NCBI RefSeq assembly: GCF_013294015.1
Contig: NZ_JABSNO010000012.1
Coordinates: 1 to 64,000, forward strand
Source of the DNA: Frigoriflavimonas asaccharolytica
GTDB taxonomy: Bacteria > Bacteroidota > Bacteroidia > Flavobacteriales > Weeksellaceae
Length of the DNA stretch: 64,000 nucleotides
Reading direction: 5' to 3'
Shown here one piece after another: positions 53,969-62,664 of the stretch (position 1 is the stretch's first letter; each line of letters starts with the position of its first letter). Both the position numbers and the translations under genes were made by a program. Under the pieces are notes generated by a model, which did not search any database, had not been told where the DNA came from, and was given only the letters and a program-made list of their open reading frames with translations.

Positions 53969-54811
53969 TTACTGATTCGCAGATTTTTGAAGGGAAGCAT
54001 TTAATAAAGCTTCTTCTTTTAGCAATCTTTTGTAAACTCTTCCGCTCATAAATAAACTAAATTCATAAAGTAAAAGCAAGGGAATAGCTGCGGCAAACAT
54101 ACTGAACACATCTGCTGGAGTTATTAATGCTGCTACAACCAAAATTACAATAGTAGCATGTTTTCTATATGTCTTTAAAAACATTGGCGTTATAATTCCT
54201 ATTCCCGTAAGGAAATAAACTATTATGGGGAAGAGAAATATCAAGCCCATACCCAATACAACTTGTAGAAAAAGGGCGGAATAATCTGTAAGATCAAATA
54301 ATTGCGTGATGGATGAAGAAATATTAAAAACCAATCCGAAATTTATGGCCAATGGTAATATTAAAAAGTAACCACACATTACTCCCATCATAAATAAAAT
54401 CCAAACAAAATTGATGACAAAAACAGAGTTTTTTCTCTCTCTTGGATGTAGTGCTGGTCTTATGAAACGCCACAGTTCCCAAATTAAATATGGAAAAGCA
54501 AGCACCATTCCACCAAAAATGGATACGGACATCATTACATTAAATTGTTCTAGCAACTTTTTTTGTTGTACTGCAAAAGTGCCTGGAAGATTAATGCTAT
54601 TTTCACCAGTTAATTCCCTAGAAAAAAAATTAATAGTACGAAAAGTAATGAAATCTTGCCTCGTGGGACCAAAAAAAATGTGATCCATTATAAAGTTAAT
54701 ATTAAAACCAATTACAAGTGAACCTACAAATATCGCTATTGCAGCTCTCACCAAATGACCTCTTAATTCTCCAATATGCCCAAGAAAGGACATTTCTTTT
54801 TCTTCGCTCAC
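53969..54811 (-). CDS. Sec-independent translocase TatC
   Basis: Predicted 280-residue membrane protein with six helices, the receptor for twin-arginine signal peptides. EMSFLGHIGELRGHLVRAA is the conserved cytoplasmic start, and FIRPALHPRERKN a conserved loop. The start is GTG at 54811 or ATG at 54793; I prefer GTG because the residues before the ATG read naturally. No tatA is nearby. A TAATTTTG box lies 40 nt upstream. Confidence 0.94.
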   Translation of the reverse strand: MSEEKEMSFLGHIGELRGHLVRAAIAIFVGSLVIGFNINFIMDHIFFGPTRQDFITFRTINFFSRELTGENSINLPGTFAVQQKKLLEQFNVMMSVSIFGGMVLAFPYLIWELWRFIRPALHPRERKNSVFVINFVWILFMMGVMCGYFLILPLAINFGLVFNISSSITQLFDLTDYSALFLQVVLGMGLIFLFPIIVYFLTGIGIITPMFLKTYRKHATIVILVVAALITPADVFSMFAAAIPLLLLYEFSLFMSGRVYKRLLKEEALLNASLQKSANQ

Positions 54812-54851
54812 TTTATTTTATAAGGATTAGGATGAAACATCTATTATTTTG

Positions 54852-54859
54852 CAAAATTA
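54852..54859 (-). promoter_or_regulatory. -7 box of tatC
   Basis: CAAAATTA reads TAATTTTG leftward, 40 nt before the GTG start. No -33 TTG. Confidence 0.35.
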
Positions 54860-54901
54860 ATCAATATAATTTTCTAAACTACTTTTTGTTCGATATGTTT
54901 T

Positions 54902-55858
54902 TTAATTAATTCCTTCGTCCAACAACCTATGAATATCTATAATTCCAAAATAGGTAGAATTTACTGTAACGATTAATTGTCCAATATTTTTTTGCTTTAA
55001 AATTTGCATCGCTTCTTTTGCGAGTGCATCTTTCTCAATGGTTTTTGGCGAAGTACTCATGATATCTTTTGCGGTAATTTTTGAAATATCGTCTGTTTTT
55101 GAAAGCATTCTTCTCAAATCTCCATCTGTAATAATCCCGATAACTTTATTGTTTTCTGTAACAGCAGTTACACCATGTCTAGAACTGGAAATAGAAAAAA
55201 TAACTTCCTTTATGCTTGAATTTTCTAGTACAGAAGGTTTTTGGTCTGAAACAAATTGAGAAACGGATGCAAGATTTTTACCTATATTTCCACCAGGATG
55301 AAATTTTGCAAAATCTTTATCTTTAAATCCATTAATGTCCATCAAGCAGACAGCCAAAGCATCTCCCAAAGCCATTTGCACAGTTGTAGAACTTGTTGGC
55401 GCCAATTTTATCGGGCAGGCTTCCTTTTCTACAGAACTATCCAAAACGATATTGGCACTTTGGGCTAATTTGCTTTCAAGATTTCCCGTCATTGCTATCA
55501 ATGCGGACGAGTAAGATTTTAAATAGGGTAGTAGCATCACAATTTCTGGCGAATTTCCAGAATTACTGATGCACAAAACAACATCTTGCTTTTGGATGAC
55601 ACCTAAATCTCCGTGAATCGCTTCTGCAGCATGTAAAAATTGAGATGGCGTACCTGTGGAATTTAAGGTTGCAACTATTTTATTTGCAACATGAGCAGAT
55701 TTTCCTATACCTACAATTATTAATTTACCTTTTGCTTCGTTTATTACGGATACAGCTTTCGCAAAATTATCGTTTAATCTGTTTTTAAGATTTTCCAGAG
55801 ATTCTATTTCTATTTCAATAGAATTTTTTGCTAGAGAAAGAATGGTAGAATTTTTCAA
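54902..55858 (-). CDS. D-arabinose-5-phosphate isomerase (KdsD/KpsF)
   Basis: Predicted 318-residue enzyme. The SIS domain (about 30-170, IVGIGKSAHVANKIVATLNST, and HAAEAIHGDLG) binds the sugar phosphate; two CBS domains follow (210-318). It converts ribulose-5-P to arabinose-5-P for Kdo synthesis in lipopolysaccharide. The start is TTG at 55858. recQ is divergent 103 bp away. Confidence 0.94.
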   Translation of the reverse strand: MKNSTILSLAKNSIEIEIESLENLKNRLNDNFAKAVSVINEAKGKLIIVGIGKSAHVANKIVATLNSTGTPSQFLHAAEAIHGDLGVIQKQDVVLCISNSGNSPEIVMLLPYLKSYSSALIAMTGNLESKLAQSANIVLDSSVEKEACPIKLAPTSSTTVQMALGDALAVCLMDINGFKDKDFAKFHPGGNIGKNLASVSQFVSDQKPSVLENSSIKEVIFSISSSRHGVTAVTENNKVIGIITDGDLRRMLSKTDDISKITAKDIMSTSPKTIEKDALAKEAMQILKQKNIGQLIVTVNSTYFGIIDIHRLLDEGIN

Positions 55859-55920
55859 GTTAAGTATTTTTTTTTTAAATTAGCTACAAAGCCATTTTAT
55901 AATGTTTAATAATAATTTTA

Positions 55921-55928
55921 TAACTTTG
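55921..55928 (+). promoter_or_regulatory. -7 box of recQ
   Basis: TAACTTTG matches TAnnTTTG and lies 32 nt before the ATG. No -33 TTG. Confidence 0.4.
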
Positions 55929-55960
55929 GAATAAGATGCAAATTTAGCAAACAATTTTAG

Positions 55961-58165
55961 ATGGATACAAAAAGCATAGATTTAAAAAAAGAATTAAAGA
56001 AATATTTTGGGTTTTCAAAATTTAAAGGAAACCAAGAGTCAGTAATAAAATCCTTGATGGATGGGCAAGATGTTTTCGTTTTGATGCCAACAGGAGGTGG
56101 GAAATCTCTCTGTTATCAACTTCCTGCATTAATTTTGGAAGGCACAGCGATCGTAGTTTCTCCGTTGATTGCTTTGATGAAAAACCAAGTGGATGCAGTA
56201 AATGGACTTTCTAATGTAGAAGGTATTGCACACGTTCTCAACTCTTCTCTCAACAAAGGACAAACGAAAATGGTGATGGATGATATTACGAACGGCATTA
56301 CCAAATTACTTTACGTAGCACCAGAATCTTTGGTGAAGGAAGAATATATGGAGTTTTTAAGAAATGTAAAAATTTCTTTCGTAGCAATAGACGAAGCGCA
56401 CTGTATTTCTGAATGGGGACATGATTTTCGTCCAGAATATAGAAATTTGAAATCTATTATTGATAAAATTGCAGATGTTCCTGTTGCTGCACTTACCGCA
56501 ACTGCTACCCCAAAAGTACAAGACGACATCCAAAAAACTTTGGGGATGAACAATGCTGTCGTTTTTAAAGAAAGCTTCAACAGGGCTAATTTATTCTATG
56601 AAATTCGTCCAAAAATAAATATTGATAAAGAAATTGTGAAATTTATCAATAATCATAAAGGCAAATCTGGTATCGTATATTGTTTAAGCAGAAGAAAAGT
56701 AGAAGAATTTTCTCAAATTTTGCAAGTAAATGGCATCGACGCTCTTCCTTACCATGCAGGTTTGGACCAAAAGACGAGAGTTGCCAATCAAGATAAATTT
56801 TTGATGGAAGATTGTGACATCATCGTTGCAACCATAGCATTTGGTATGGGAATAGACAAACCAGATGTGCGGTTTGTAATCCATTATGATTTTCCAAAAT
56901 CATTAGAAAGCTATTACCAAGAAACTGGGCGAGCTGGTAGAGATGGAGGAGAAGGAATTTGCCTAGCATTTTATGATCCAAAAGATATAGAAAAATTAGA
57001 AAAATTTCTGGCACAAAAAGCAGTATCAGAAAGAGAAATTGGTCTGCAATTGCTAAATGAAGTAGTCGGTTATGCAGAAACTTCTATGAGCAGACGACAA
57101 TATATCTTAAATTATTTTGGGGAAGAATTTGATCCTGTAAAAGGAGAAGGTGCAAAAATGTGCGACAATTCCCTCAATCCACCAACTTTGTTAGACGCGA
57201 CGAAAGATTTAAAAGTTGTGCTAAATATGGTAATGAAATTAGACGAAAAATTTAAAACCAAAGATCTAATCAATGTTTTGGTTGGTAAAGAAAGTGCAGT
57301 CACCAAGGCATACAAATTAGAAACTTCAGAGTTTTTCAATATTGGAAAAGCGGAATCAGAAAATTATTGGAAAAGTATTATCCGTCAAGCTACAGTGCAA
57401 GGTTTCCTTACGAAAGATATAGAAACATATGGCGTTTTAAAAATTTCTGAAAAGGCTGAAATAGTAATTAGTGGAAAATTTAAAGAATCTTTTTTAATAG
57501 CTCAAGATAAAGAATATGACTTAGAACAATTAAAATTTGCTTCTGATAATGCTCAAAATAGTGCATCGGGAGTTTTAGACGAAGTACTTTTTGCTCATTT
57601 GAAAAAAATACAAAAGAAAGTCGGAGAAAAGCATGGAGTACCACCATATACGGTTTTTATGGAACCAAGTCTGGAAGATATGACTATACAATATCCTATA
57701 ACTATTGAGGAATTAACAAATGTATACGGTGTTGGTGAAAACAAAGCGAAAAAATTCGGTAAAGATTTTGTTGATTTTATAAAGAAATATGTAGAAGAAA
57801 ATAATATCGAACGTTCTCAAAATAGCGTGATGAGAACCGTTGCAAACAAAAGCAATCACAAGGTTTTCATTATACAAAATACAGATAAGAAAATTGATTT
57901 ACAAGATATTGCAAAAGCCAAAAATCTTACGATGGATGAACTTTTGAAAGAGATGGAAAGTATTGTATATCAAGGTACTAAGTTAAATATCAACTATTAT
58001 ATAGATGAAAATTTTGATGAAGATTTGGTAGAAGAGTTTATGGATTTTATGAAAGATTCTGAAACCGATTCTATGAAATTGCTTTTAGATGAATTTGGGC
58101 AAGATTTAAGCGATGTAGAAGTAAGAATGCTACGCGTGAAATTTATTTCAGATGTTGCCAATTAA
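55961..58165 (+). CDS. ATP-dependent DNA helicase RecQ
   Basis: Predicted 734-residue superfamily 2 helicase. [17 protein letters not shown] is the Walker A motif, [13 protein letters not shown] is motif [11 protein letters not shown] is motif VI. The zinc-binding region that E. coli RecQ has is reduced (MCDNSLNPP). A winged-helix domain and an HRDC-like stretch ([20 protein letters not shown]) follow, and an extra C-terminal tail to 734. It resolves DNA structures. The TA array starts 11 bp after it. Confidence 0.95.
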   Translation: MDTKSIDLKKELKKYFGFSKFKGNQESVIKSLMDGQDVFVLMPTGGGKSLCYQLPALILEGTAIVVSPLIALMKNQVDAVNGLSNVEGIAHVLNSSLNKGQTKMVMDDITNGITKLLYVAPESLVKEEYMEFLRNVKISFVAIDEAHCISEWGHDFRPEYRNLKSIIDKIADVPVAALTATATPKVQDDIQKTLGMNNAVVFKESFNRANLFYEIRPKINIDKEIVKFINNHKGKSGIVYCLSRRKVEEFSQILQVNGIDALPYHAGLDQKTRVANQDKFLMEDCDIIVATIAFGMGIDKPDVRFVIHYDFPKSLESYYQETGRAGRDGGEGICLAFYDPKDIEKLEKFLAQKAVSEREIGLQLLNEVVGYAETSMSRRQYILNYFGEEFDPVKGEGAKMCDNSLNPPTLLDATKDLKVVLNMVMKLDEKFKTKDLINVLVGKESAVTKAYKLETSEFFNIGKAESENYWKSIIRQATVQGFLTKDIETYGVLKISEKAEIVISGKFKESFLIAQDKEYDLEQLKFASDNAQNSASGVLDEVLFAHLKKIQKKVGEKHGVPPYTVFMEPSLEDMTIQYPITIEELTNVYGVGENKAKKFGKDFVDFIKKYVEENNIERSQNSVMRTVANKSNHKVFIIQNTDKKIDLQDIAKAKNLTMDELLKEMESIVYQGTKLNINYYIDENFDEDLVEEFMDFMKDSETDSMKLLLDEFGQDLSDVEVRMLRVKFISDVAN

Positions 58166-58176
58166 ATTTGAGTGAT

Positions 58177-58425
58177 ATGAAAAATCCGATTTTAGAATAT
58201 AGAAAAGAACTGATCAATTGGGTGAATAATCTCGATGATTTGGAAATTTTATCTGAATTATTAGCATTGAAAGGTAAAGACAAATCGATTCCATTAGTTT
58301 CAGAACCACAAGAAGAATATGCTGTTGCAGATGATTTTGATGAAAGATTTGCGAAGGGAATGACAGGTGAAGAATTTCGTGAAAAAATTATTGAACATAT
58401 TGATTCTTTACCTTGGGAAAGGTAA
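58177..58425 (+). CDS. antitoxin of ParE-like module 1
   Basis: Predicted 82-residue protein. An amphipathic start (EYRKELINWVNNLDDLEILSELLALKGK) is followed by EEYAVADDFDERFAKGMTGEEF and a C-terminal helix ending SLPWER. A TTG at 58168 would add three residues; the ATG at 58177 is preferred. The last 13 bp overlap the toxin gene. It is the most diverged of the three tandem antitoxins (see 58762 and 59350). Confidence 0.75.
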   Translation: MKNPILEYRKELINWVNNLDDLEILSELLALKGKDKSIPLVSEPQEEYAVADDFDERFAKGMTGEEFREKIIEHIDSLPWER

Positions 58426-58736
58426 TTATTTATTCAGATTTAGCATTGCTAACCTTAAATGAATTGGTTGATGAACTTTATGACAAAGAGTATTTTGGTT
58501 TCAAAGAATCTGCAGTGGATTACACCATGAAAATTGTTGATTTTATTGAAGCAAGAATTGATAATCCAAATATTAAATTATCAAAAAATAAATATAAAAA
58601 ATACGGCAGAAAATATCTAAAATATAAAGCCAACCAAAGAACAACTTGGTATATTTTCTTTGATGATAAAGATGGAAAATTTTTGGTAAATTACATTATT
58701 AATAATCACTCGCACACTTTTTCAGAATTACTTTAA
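58413..58736 (+). CDS. ParE-like toxin of module 1
   Basis: Predicted 107-residue RelE/ParE-superfamily toxin. The N-terminal half (SDLALLTLNELVDELYDKEY) is helical; the C-terminal half (GRKYLKYKANQRTTWYIFFD and VNYIINNHSHTFSELL) holds the strands and the end typical of this group. No ATG is available, so it starts at TTG 58413 inside the antitoxin gene, which implies coupled translation. Gyrase poisoning is the usual ParE activity but is not shown here. Confidence 0.72.
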   Translation: MGKVIIYSDLALLTLNELVDELYDKEYFGFKESAVDYTMKIVDFIEARIDNPNIKLSKNKYKKYGRKYLKYKANQRTTWYIFFDDKDGKFLVNYIINNHSHTFSELL

Positions 58737-58947
58737 TTTGAAAATTTTAAATTTTAAAACAATGAAAAACTCAATGATAGAAGTTAAAAAAAAGTTGATC
58801 GAGTGGATAGAAAATCTGGACGATTTAGAAATTGTTGCAGAACTTATAGAATTAAAAAATAAAAGCAACCAGCCATTGCTAGTTGAAGAATCTCAAGCAG
58901 AATATGCCATTGCAGATGATTTTGATGAAAGATTTGCGAAGGGATAT
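58601..58947 (+). repeat. 347-bp direct repeat, copy 1
   Basis: It covers the toxin 1 3' end, the spacer and the antitoxin 2 5' part, and is repeated at 59189-59535 without indels (offset 588 bp). Confidence 0.85.
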
Positions 58948-59010
58948 ACAATGGAAGAATCTAGGAAAAGAACAAGAGAATTTATATCAAACTTGCCTTG
59001 GAAGAAATAA
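58762..59010 (+). CDS. antitoxin of module 2
   Basis: Predicted 82-residue protein nearly identical to the 59350 antitoxin over its first 62 residues (MKNSMIEVKKKLIEWIENLD... QAEYAIADDFDERFAK), then a different C-terminal tail (GYTMEESRKRTREFISNLPW). The ATG at 58762 follows a 16-nt near-mirror AT block. It is intact although its toxin gene carries a stop codon. Confidence 0.75.
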   Translation: MKNSMIEVKKKLIEWIENLDDLEIVAELIELKNKSNQPLLVEESQAEYAIADDFDERFAKGYTMEESRKRTREFISNLPWKK

Positions 59011-59324
59011 TCATTTTTACAGAACAATTTCATCAATCTATGGAAGAATTGGTAGAAGTGTTATTTAAAAATGAATATTTTGGTTTTGAAAAAGACAGTC
59101 AAAACTATGGAAACAAAATTTACAATTAATTTGAAGAAAATATTGAAAAACCAATTGTTAGAGTAAATAAAGAACTAAAATTCAGAAGATACGGCAGAAA
59201 ATATCTAAAATATAAAGCCAACCAAAGAACAACTTGGTATATTTTCTTTGATGATAAAGATGGAAAAATTTTGGTAAATTACATTATTAATAATCACTCG
59301 CACACTTTTTCAGAATTACTTTAA
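58998..59324 (+). pseudogene. ParE-like toxin of module 2, killed by a stop codon
   Basis: The frame begins at TTG 58998 inside the antitoxin gene and reads EEIIIFTEQFHQSMEELVEV, then hits TAA at 59127-59129 where the third copy has TAT for Tyr (IYDYIEENIEKP). After the stop the frame continues intact to SELL and TAA at 59322-59324. The part from 59189 to 59324 matches module 1 nearly base for base. One base change would restore the toxin. Confidence 0.8.
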
Positions 59325-59535
59325 TTTGAAAATTTTAAATTTTAAAACAATGAAAAACTCAATGATAGAAGTTAAAAATAAGTTGATCGAGTGGATAGAA
59401 AATCTCGATGATTTAGACATTATTTCAGAACTTGTAGAATTAAAAAATAAAAGCAACCAGCCATTGCTAGTTGAAGAATCTCAAGCAGAATATGCCATTG
59501 CAGATGATTTTGATGAAAGATTTGCCAAAAGTTAT
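59189..59535 (+). repeat. 347-bp direct repeat, copy 2
   Basis: Covers the toxin 2 3' end, the spacer and the antitoxin 3 5' part, matching copy 1 with few substitutions. A third partial copy of the toxin 3' part is at 59777-59906. Confidence 0.85.
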
Positions 59536-59595
59536 AGTCTAAAAGATTCAAGAAAACAATCCAAAGAAAAAGTGCGAGAATGGTGGGGAAAATAA
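59350..59595 (+). CDS. antitoxin of module 3
   Basis: Predicted 81-residue protein. Its first 62 residues match the module 2 antitoxin closely; the tail (SYSLKDSRKQSKEKVREWWGK) is different. The last 16 bp overlap the module 3 toxin. Same start context as module 2. Confidence 0.75.
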   Translation: MKNSMIEVKNKLIEWIENLDDLDIISELVELKNKSNQPLLVEESQAEYAIADDFDERFAKSYSLKDSRKQSKEKVREWWGK

Positions 59596-59906
59596 CCTTC
59601 ACTTCTAGATTTATACAGCAACTAGATTATCTTCAACAAGCGTTATATCAAGAGAAATATTTTTCTTCTATCGAAAATGTGGATGTTTATATTGATAAAA
59701 TCTACGATTATATTGAAGAAAACATTGAAAAACCAACTGTTAGGAAAAACAACCAAGCGAAATTTAAAAAACACGGCAAAAAATATCTAAAATATAAAGC
59801 CAACCAAAGAACAACGTGGTATATTTTCTTCGATGATAAAGATGGAAAATTTTTGGTAAATTACATTATTAATAATCACTCGCACACTTTTTCAGAATTA
59901 CTCTAA
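59580..59906 (+). CDS. ParE-like toxin of module 3
   Basis: Predicted 108-residue toxin starting at ATG 59580. Its N-terminal 60 residues (TFTSRFIQQLDYLQQALYQE) differ from those of module 1, while the last 43 (KYLKYKANQRTTWYIFFDD and VNYIINNHSHTFSELL) are the same. This is the only toxin of the three with an ATG start and an unbroken frame. Confidence 0.75.
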   Translation: MVGKITFTSRFIQQLDYLQQALYQEKYFSSIENVDVYIDKIYDYIEENIEKPTVRKNNQAKFKKHGKKYLKYKANQRTTWYIFFDDKDGKFLVNYIINNHSHTFSELL

Positions 59907-59917
59907 ATTTCACGCTT

Positions 59918-59948
59918 ACTTTGTCAAAGTTGTAATCTTTGACAAAGT
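59918..59948. repeat. perfect 12-bp inverted repeat after the TA array
   Basis: ACTTTGTCAAAG (59918-59929) and CTTTGACAAAGT (59937-59948) with a 7-nt loop. There is no T-run after it, so it is not a standard terminator; it may still end the TA transcript or act as a protein site. Confidence 0.6.
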
Positions 59949-59969
59949 TTAATATTCAAAATACATACT

Positions 59970-61046
59970 TTGCAAAAGAAAATATCCATCATATTTATAC
60001 TTCCAGATCTAGAAACAGGTGGTGCAGAAAGAATTGTAACCACAATTGCCAATCATCTTCCGCGAGAAAAATTTAACGTAAAATTGATGCTGCTTCGTAA
60101 AGAAGGTGGTTATTTAGATTTTTTGAAAGATGACGTAGAAGTCATAGATTTAAAAACACCACGCATTCGCAATTCACTTTTTCCTATTTTAAAACAGATT
60201 AGCAAAAGAAAACCCGACTTGGTGTTTAGTGGTTTTGGCGAAGTGAATGCTTATCTGGCTTTTTTCATCAAATTTTTCTCTAAAACTAAATTTATTGCCA
60301 GAGAAACCAACGTAGTTTCTCAGCACGTTACAAGAAAAGAAATTCGTTTTTTCTATAAATTTTACAATAATTATCACAAAATTATTTGCCAAAGTGATGA
60401 TATGAAAAATGATTTGCTCGCAAATTTCAATTTACAACCAGAGAAATTGATCAAAATTAACAATCCGGTAGATTTTGAATTTATCAATTCTAAATTAGTA
60501 AATGCAGTAAAACCAAGTGTTTATTTAAATGATTTCAAAAATGTGGTTGCCATCGGAAATCTATCTGCTAGAAAAGGTTTTGACAATTTGTTGAAAGTTT
60601 TTTCTCATTTAAAAGACGAAAAAATACAACTTCACATTTTGGGCGATGGTAAAGACAAAGAACTTTTGCATCAAATGAAATTGGATTTGAACTTAGAACA
60701 CGTACATTTTCACGGGCAGCAAAAAAATCCTTATCCTTATTTAAAATTCGCAGATTTGTTCATCCTTTCTTCCCGTTATGAAGGTTTCCCGAATGTTTTG
60801 CTAGAAGCTGGAGCTTGCGGAACTTACGCTCTAGCCAACAATTGTCCAGGTGGAATTTCCGAAATTATCCAGCCAAAAATCAATGGCGAAATAGCAGATA
60901 TAGAAAATCATGAAGCATTTGCTTCAAAAATTATTGAGATTTTGCAAGGTGATTTTAATAAAGAGAAAATTAAAAATTCTATTCAATCTCGGTTTTCTAA
61001 AGAAATGATTTTGGGGAAGTATGAAGAGGTTTTGGGGAGTTTTTAA
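59970..61046 (+). CDS. family 4 glycosyltransferase
   Basis: Predicted 358-residue GT4 enzyme. IIFILPDLETGGAERIVTTI is the N-terminal acceptor side, VVAIGNLSARKGFDNLLKVF and LSSRYEGFPNVLLEAGACG hold the donor site, with an E-x7-E-like pattern in EGFPNVLLEAG. It transfers a sugar in surface polysaccharide or glycolipid synthesis. There is no ATG near the N terminus; the start is TTG at 59970. Its last 67 bp are duplicated downstream at 61771-61838. Confidence 0.9.
   Translation: MQKKISIIFILPDLETGGAERIVTTIANHLPREKFNVKLMLLRKEGGYLDFLKDDVEVIDLKTPRIRNSLFPILKQISKRKPDLVFSGFGEVNAYLAFFIKFFSKTKFIARETNVVSQHVTRKEIRFFYKFYNNYHKIICQSDDMKNDLLANFNLQPEKLIKINNPVDFEFINSKLVNAVKPSVYLNDFKNVVAIGNLSARKGFDNLLKVFSHLKDEKIQLHILGDGKDKELLHQMKLDLNLEHVHFHGQQKNPYPYLKFADLFILSSRYEGFPNVLLEAGACGTYALANNCPGGISEIIQPKINGEIADIENHEAFASKIIEILQGDFNKEKIKNSIQSRFSKEMILGKYEEVLGSF
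60971..61037 (+). repeat. duplicated 3' end of glycosyltransferase, copy 1
   Basis: Part of the functional gene. It shares a 34-bp perfect core and further similarity with 61771-61838. Confidence 0.8.
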
Positions 61047-61097
61047 ATTTTTGAATTCAACTTGAATACAAAATTTACCCTTTTAAATATTAAAAAC

Positions 61098-61128
61098 TTG
61101 CAAGAAGTTATCTTTTGAATTAACTTTG
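61098..61128 (+). promoter_or_regulatory. promoter of higBA, predicted leaderless
   Basis: TTG (61098-61100), 20 nt, TAACTTTG (61121-61128), then TGAA and the ATG at 61133. Full promoter, 4 nt from the start codon. Confidence 0.7.
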
Positions 61129-61132
61129 TGAA

Positions 61133-61468
61133 ATGAAAAGGCAGATTGAATTTTACGAGCATTACTTTTTGGAATTTTATAATTCCTTAGATGGCAAAGT
61201 GAAAGCAAAGTTTCAATATGTTTTGGATTTAATAAGGCAAATTGAAAAAGTTCCTGAAAAATTTTTAAAAAATTTCAGCGGTGTAGATGGTTTGTACGAA
61301 ATTCGGATTGAATACCAATCTAATATATACAGAATTTTTTGTTGTTTTGACAAAGGGAATTTGGTGATTTTATTTAATGCTTTTCAAAAAAAATCCCAAA
61401 AAACGCCAAAGAAAGAAATTGATAAAGCAATAAAATTAATGGAAGAATATTTTTTAAACAAACAATAA
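61133..61468 (+). CDS. HigB/RelE-like toxin
   Basis: Predicted 111-residue toxin of the phage-derived Gp49/HigB type. Visible parts: FYEHYFLEFYNSLDGKVKAKF, GVDGLYEIRIEYQSNIYRIF (the strand part with conserved Gly-Leu-Tyr-Glu-Ile-Arg), CCFDKGNLVILFNAFQKKSQ and TPKKEIDKAIKLM. HigB cuts mRNA on translating ribosomes. Its XRE antitoxin follows 5 bp later, the toxin-first order of HigBA. Confidence 0.88.
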   Translation: MKRQIEFYEHYFLEFYNSLDGKVKAKFQYVLDLIRQIEKVPEKFLKNFSGVDGLYEIRIEYQSNIYRIFCCFDKGNLVILFNAFQKKSQKTPKKEIDKAIKLMEEYFLNKQ

Positions 61469-61473
61469 ATTAC

Positions 61474-61773
61474 ATGGAAAAATATAAAAACATATCTAAT
61501 TTTGAACAACTACTGGAAGTAGAACATGGCAAAATGGGCACAGAAAGTAGAGTGCAGTATGAAGAAAATTCTCAAAAATTCATCATTAGCGAAATGTTGA
61601 AAGAAGCAAGAAAAGAAGCAAATATGACGCAAGAGCAACTTGCAGAAAAAACTGGTACAAAAAAAAGTTACATTTCAAAAATTGAAAATGGAAAAGGTAA
61701 CATTCAACTTTCTACACTTTTCCGCCTTTTTGAAGTTGGTTTAAATCGTAAAATTGGATTGACTTTTTTGTAA
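61474..61773 (+). CDS. HigA-like antitoxin with XRE helix-turn-helix
   Basis: Predicted 99-residue protein. The N-terminal 40 residues contact the toxin in the family; 51-72 (MTQEQLAEKTGTKKSYISKI) is a classic Cro/C1 helix-turn-helix. It neutralises HigB and represses the operon. The TAA is inside the duplicated glycosyltransferase end. Confidence 0.9.
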   Translation: MEKYKNISNFEQLLEVEHGKMGTESRVQYEENSQKFIISEMLKEARKEANMTQEQLAEKTGTKKSYISKIENGKGNIQLSTLFRLFEVGLNRKIGLTFL

Positions 61774-61838
61774 AAATTTCTATACAATCTCGGTTTTCTA
61801 AAGAAATGATTTTGGGGAGGTATCAAAAGGTTTTGGGA
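61771..61838 (+). repeat. duplicated 3' end of glycosyltransferase, copy 2
   Basis: Reads ISIQSRFSKEMILGRYQKVL in the frame matching the glycosyltransferase C terminus, then diverges. It lies right after higA, so the TA pair is bracketed by two copies. Confidence 0.8.
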
Positions 61839-61865
61839 ATATTATCAACATAAATAATTTCGATA

Positions 61866-62498
61866 ATGAAAAATATTTTATTTCTAATATTAATTTTGTC
61901 TTGTCAAAAAAATATTGAGACAGATAGAAATATTGAACACTCGGTAGAAAATGTTGATGTACAAAATAATTTTGATAATTGGCAAAAAGGTTTTGAATTA
62001 ACTCATAATATTGATATAGATACAATTTGGAATAAACCTGTCAGATTTTATTTAGAAAATAAAAATTGTAATCCAACAGCAAAAGATTTTTATTTCGGAA
62101 AATATAGACCATATGACGAGCCAAAAACTGCGGAACTGCTGGCTTTAATTACAACAGATGATGATAATTTACGGCCTTTTTACCGTTGGATTTTAAATAA
62201 AACAATACTTATCCAAGATGGTGCTTTGGGTGAATATACAGGTGTTCCGGCAAGAAAATATGCTGAGAAATATCCAACAGAGTTTTTCGAATATATGGAT
62301 TACGATAAATCTGGAGATAAATATTTAGATTGGACTAATTCTATATCATACAGTGGAATGTATGATTTGGATGATTATAAAAATTCAAAAAAAATGCGAA
62401 AATATTTATCCAGTAAAATGAAATCCAATTGCAAAAACTGCGATGACAAAATGAAACCTAGAATTGAAAAATTTGCCAATGATTGTTTCCCAGATTAA
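61866..62498 (+). CDS. lipoprotein, unknown function
   Basis: Predicted 210-residue lipoprotein (MKNILFLILILSC, Cys13). The mature part has QKGFELTHNIDIDTIWNKPV and a Cys-rich end (CKNCDD). No family recognised. It follows the duplicated fragment and may be part of the inserted unit. Confidence 0.65.
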   Translation: MKNILFLILILSCQKNIETDRNIEHSVENVDVQNNFDNWQKGFELTHNIDIDTIWNKPVRFYLENKNCNPTAKDFYFGKYRPYDEPKTAELLALITTDDDNLRPFYRWILNKTILIQDGALGEYTGVPARKYAEKYPTEFFEYMDYDKSGDKYLDWTNSISYSGMYDLDDYKNSKKMRKYLSSKMKSNCKNCDDKMKPRIEKFANDCFPD

Positions 62499-62535
62499 TT
62501 GTTGAAATAGCTTAAATTTCCAAACAAAATCTCAT

Positions 62536-62635
62536 AGCCCTGATTGCAGCGGCATCCTTTTTTGCTTACCCTACTTTTTCTGTTAAAAATGAATTTTCAA
62601 GCAAAAAAGATATAGCGTAAAGCAGGTTCTCGGCT
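62536..62635. repeat. long imperfect hairpin element
   Basis: AGCCCTGATTGCAGCGGCAT on the left and GCGTAAAGCAGG...CGGCT on the right fold back; the inner CTTTTTTGCTT (62557-62567) and AAGCAAAAAAG (62599-62609) pair perfectly. It resembles intergenic hairpins seen in many flavobacterial genomes. Whether it is transcribed is unknown. Confidence 0.6.
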
Positions 62636-62664
62636 CCAAAATATGCAACAATTTATTCAGAGGA

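Noticed and set aside
58601-59535. Possible CRISPR or satellite array
   Set aside because: The long repeats are coding copies of a TA module with an offset of 588 bp; there are no short regular spacers.
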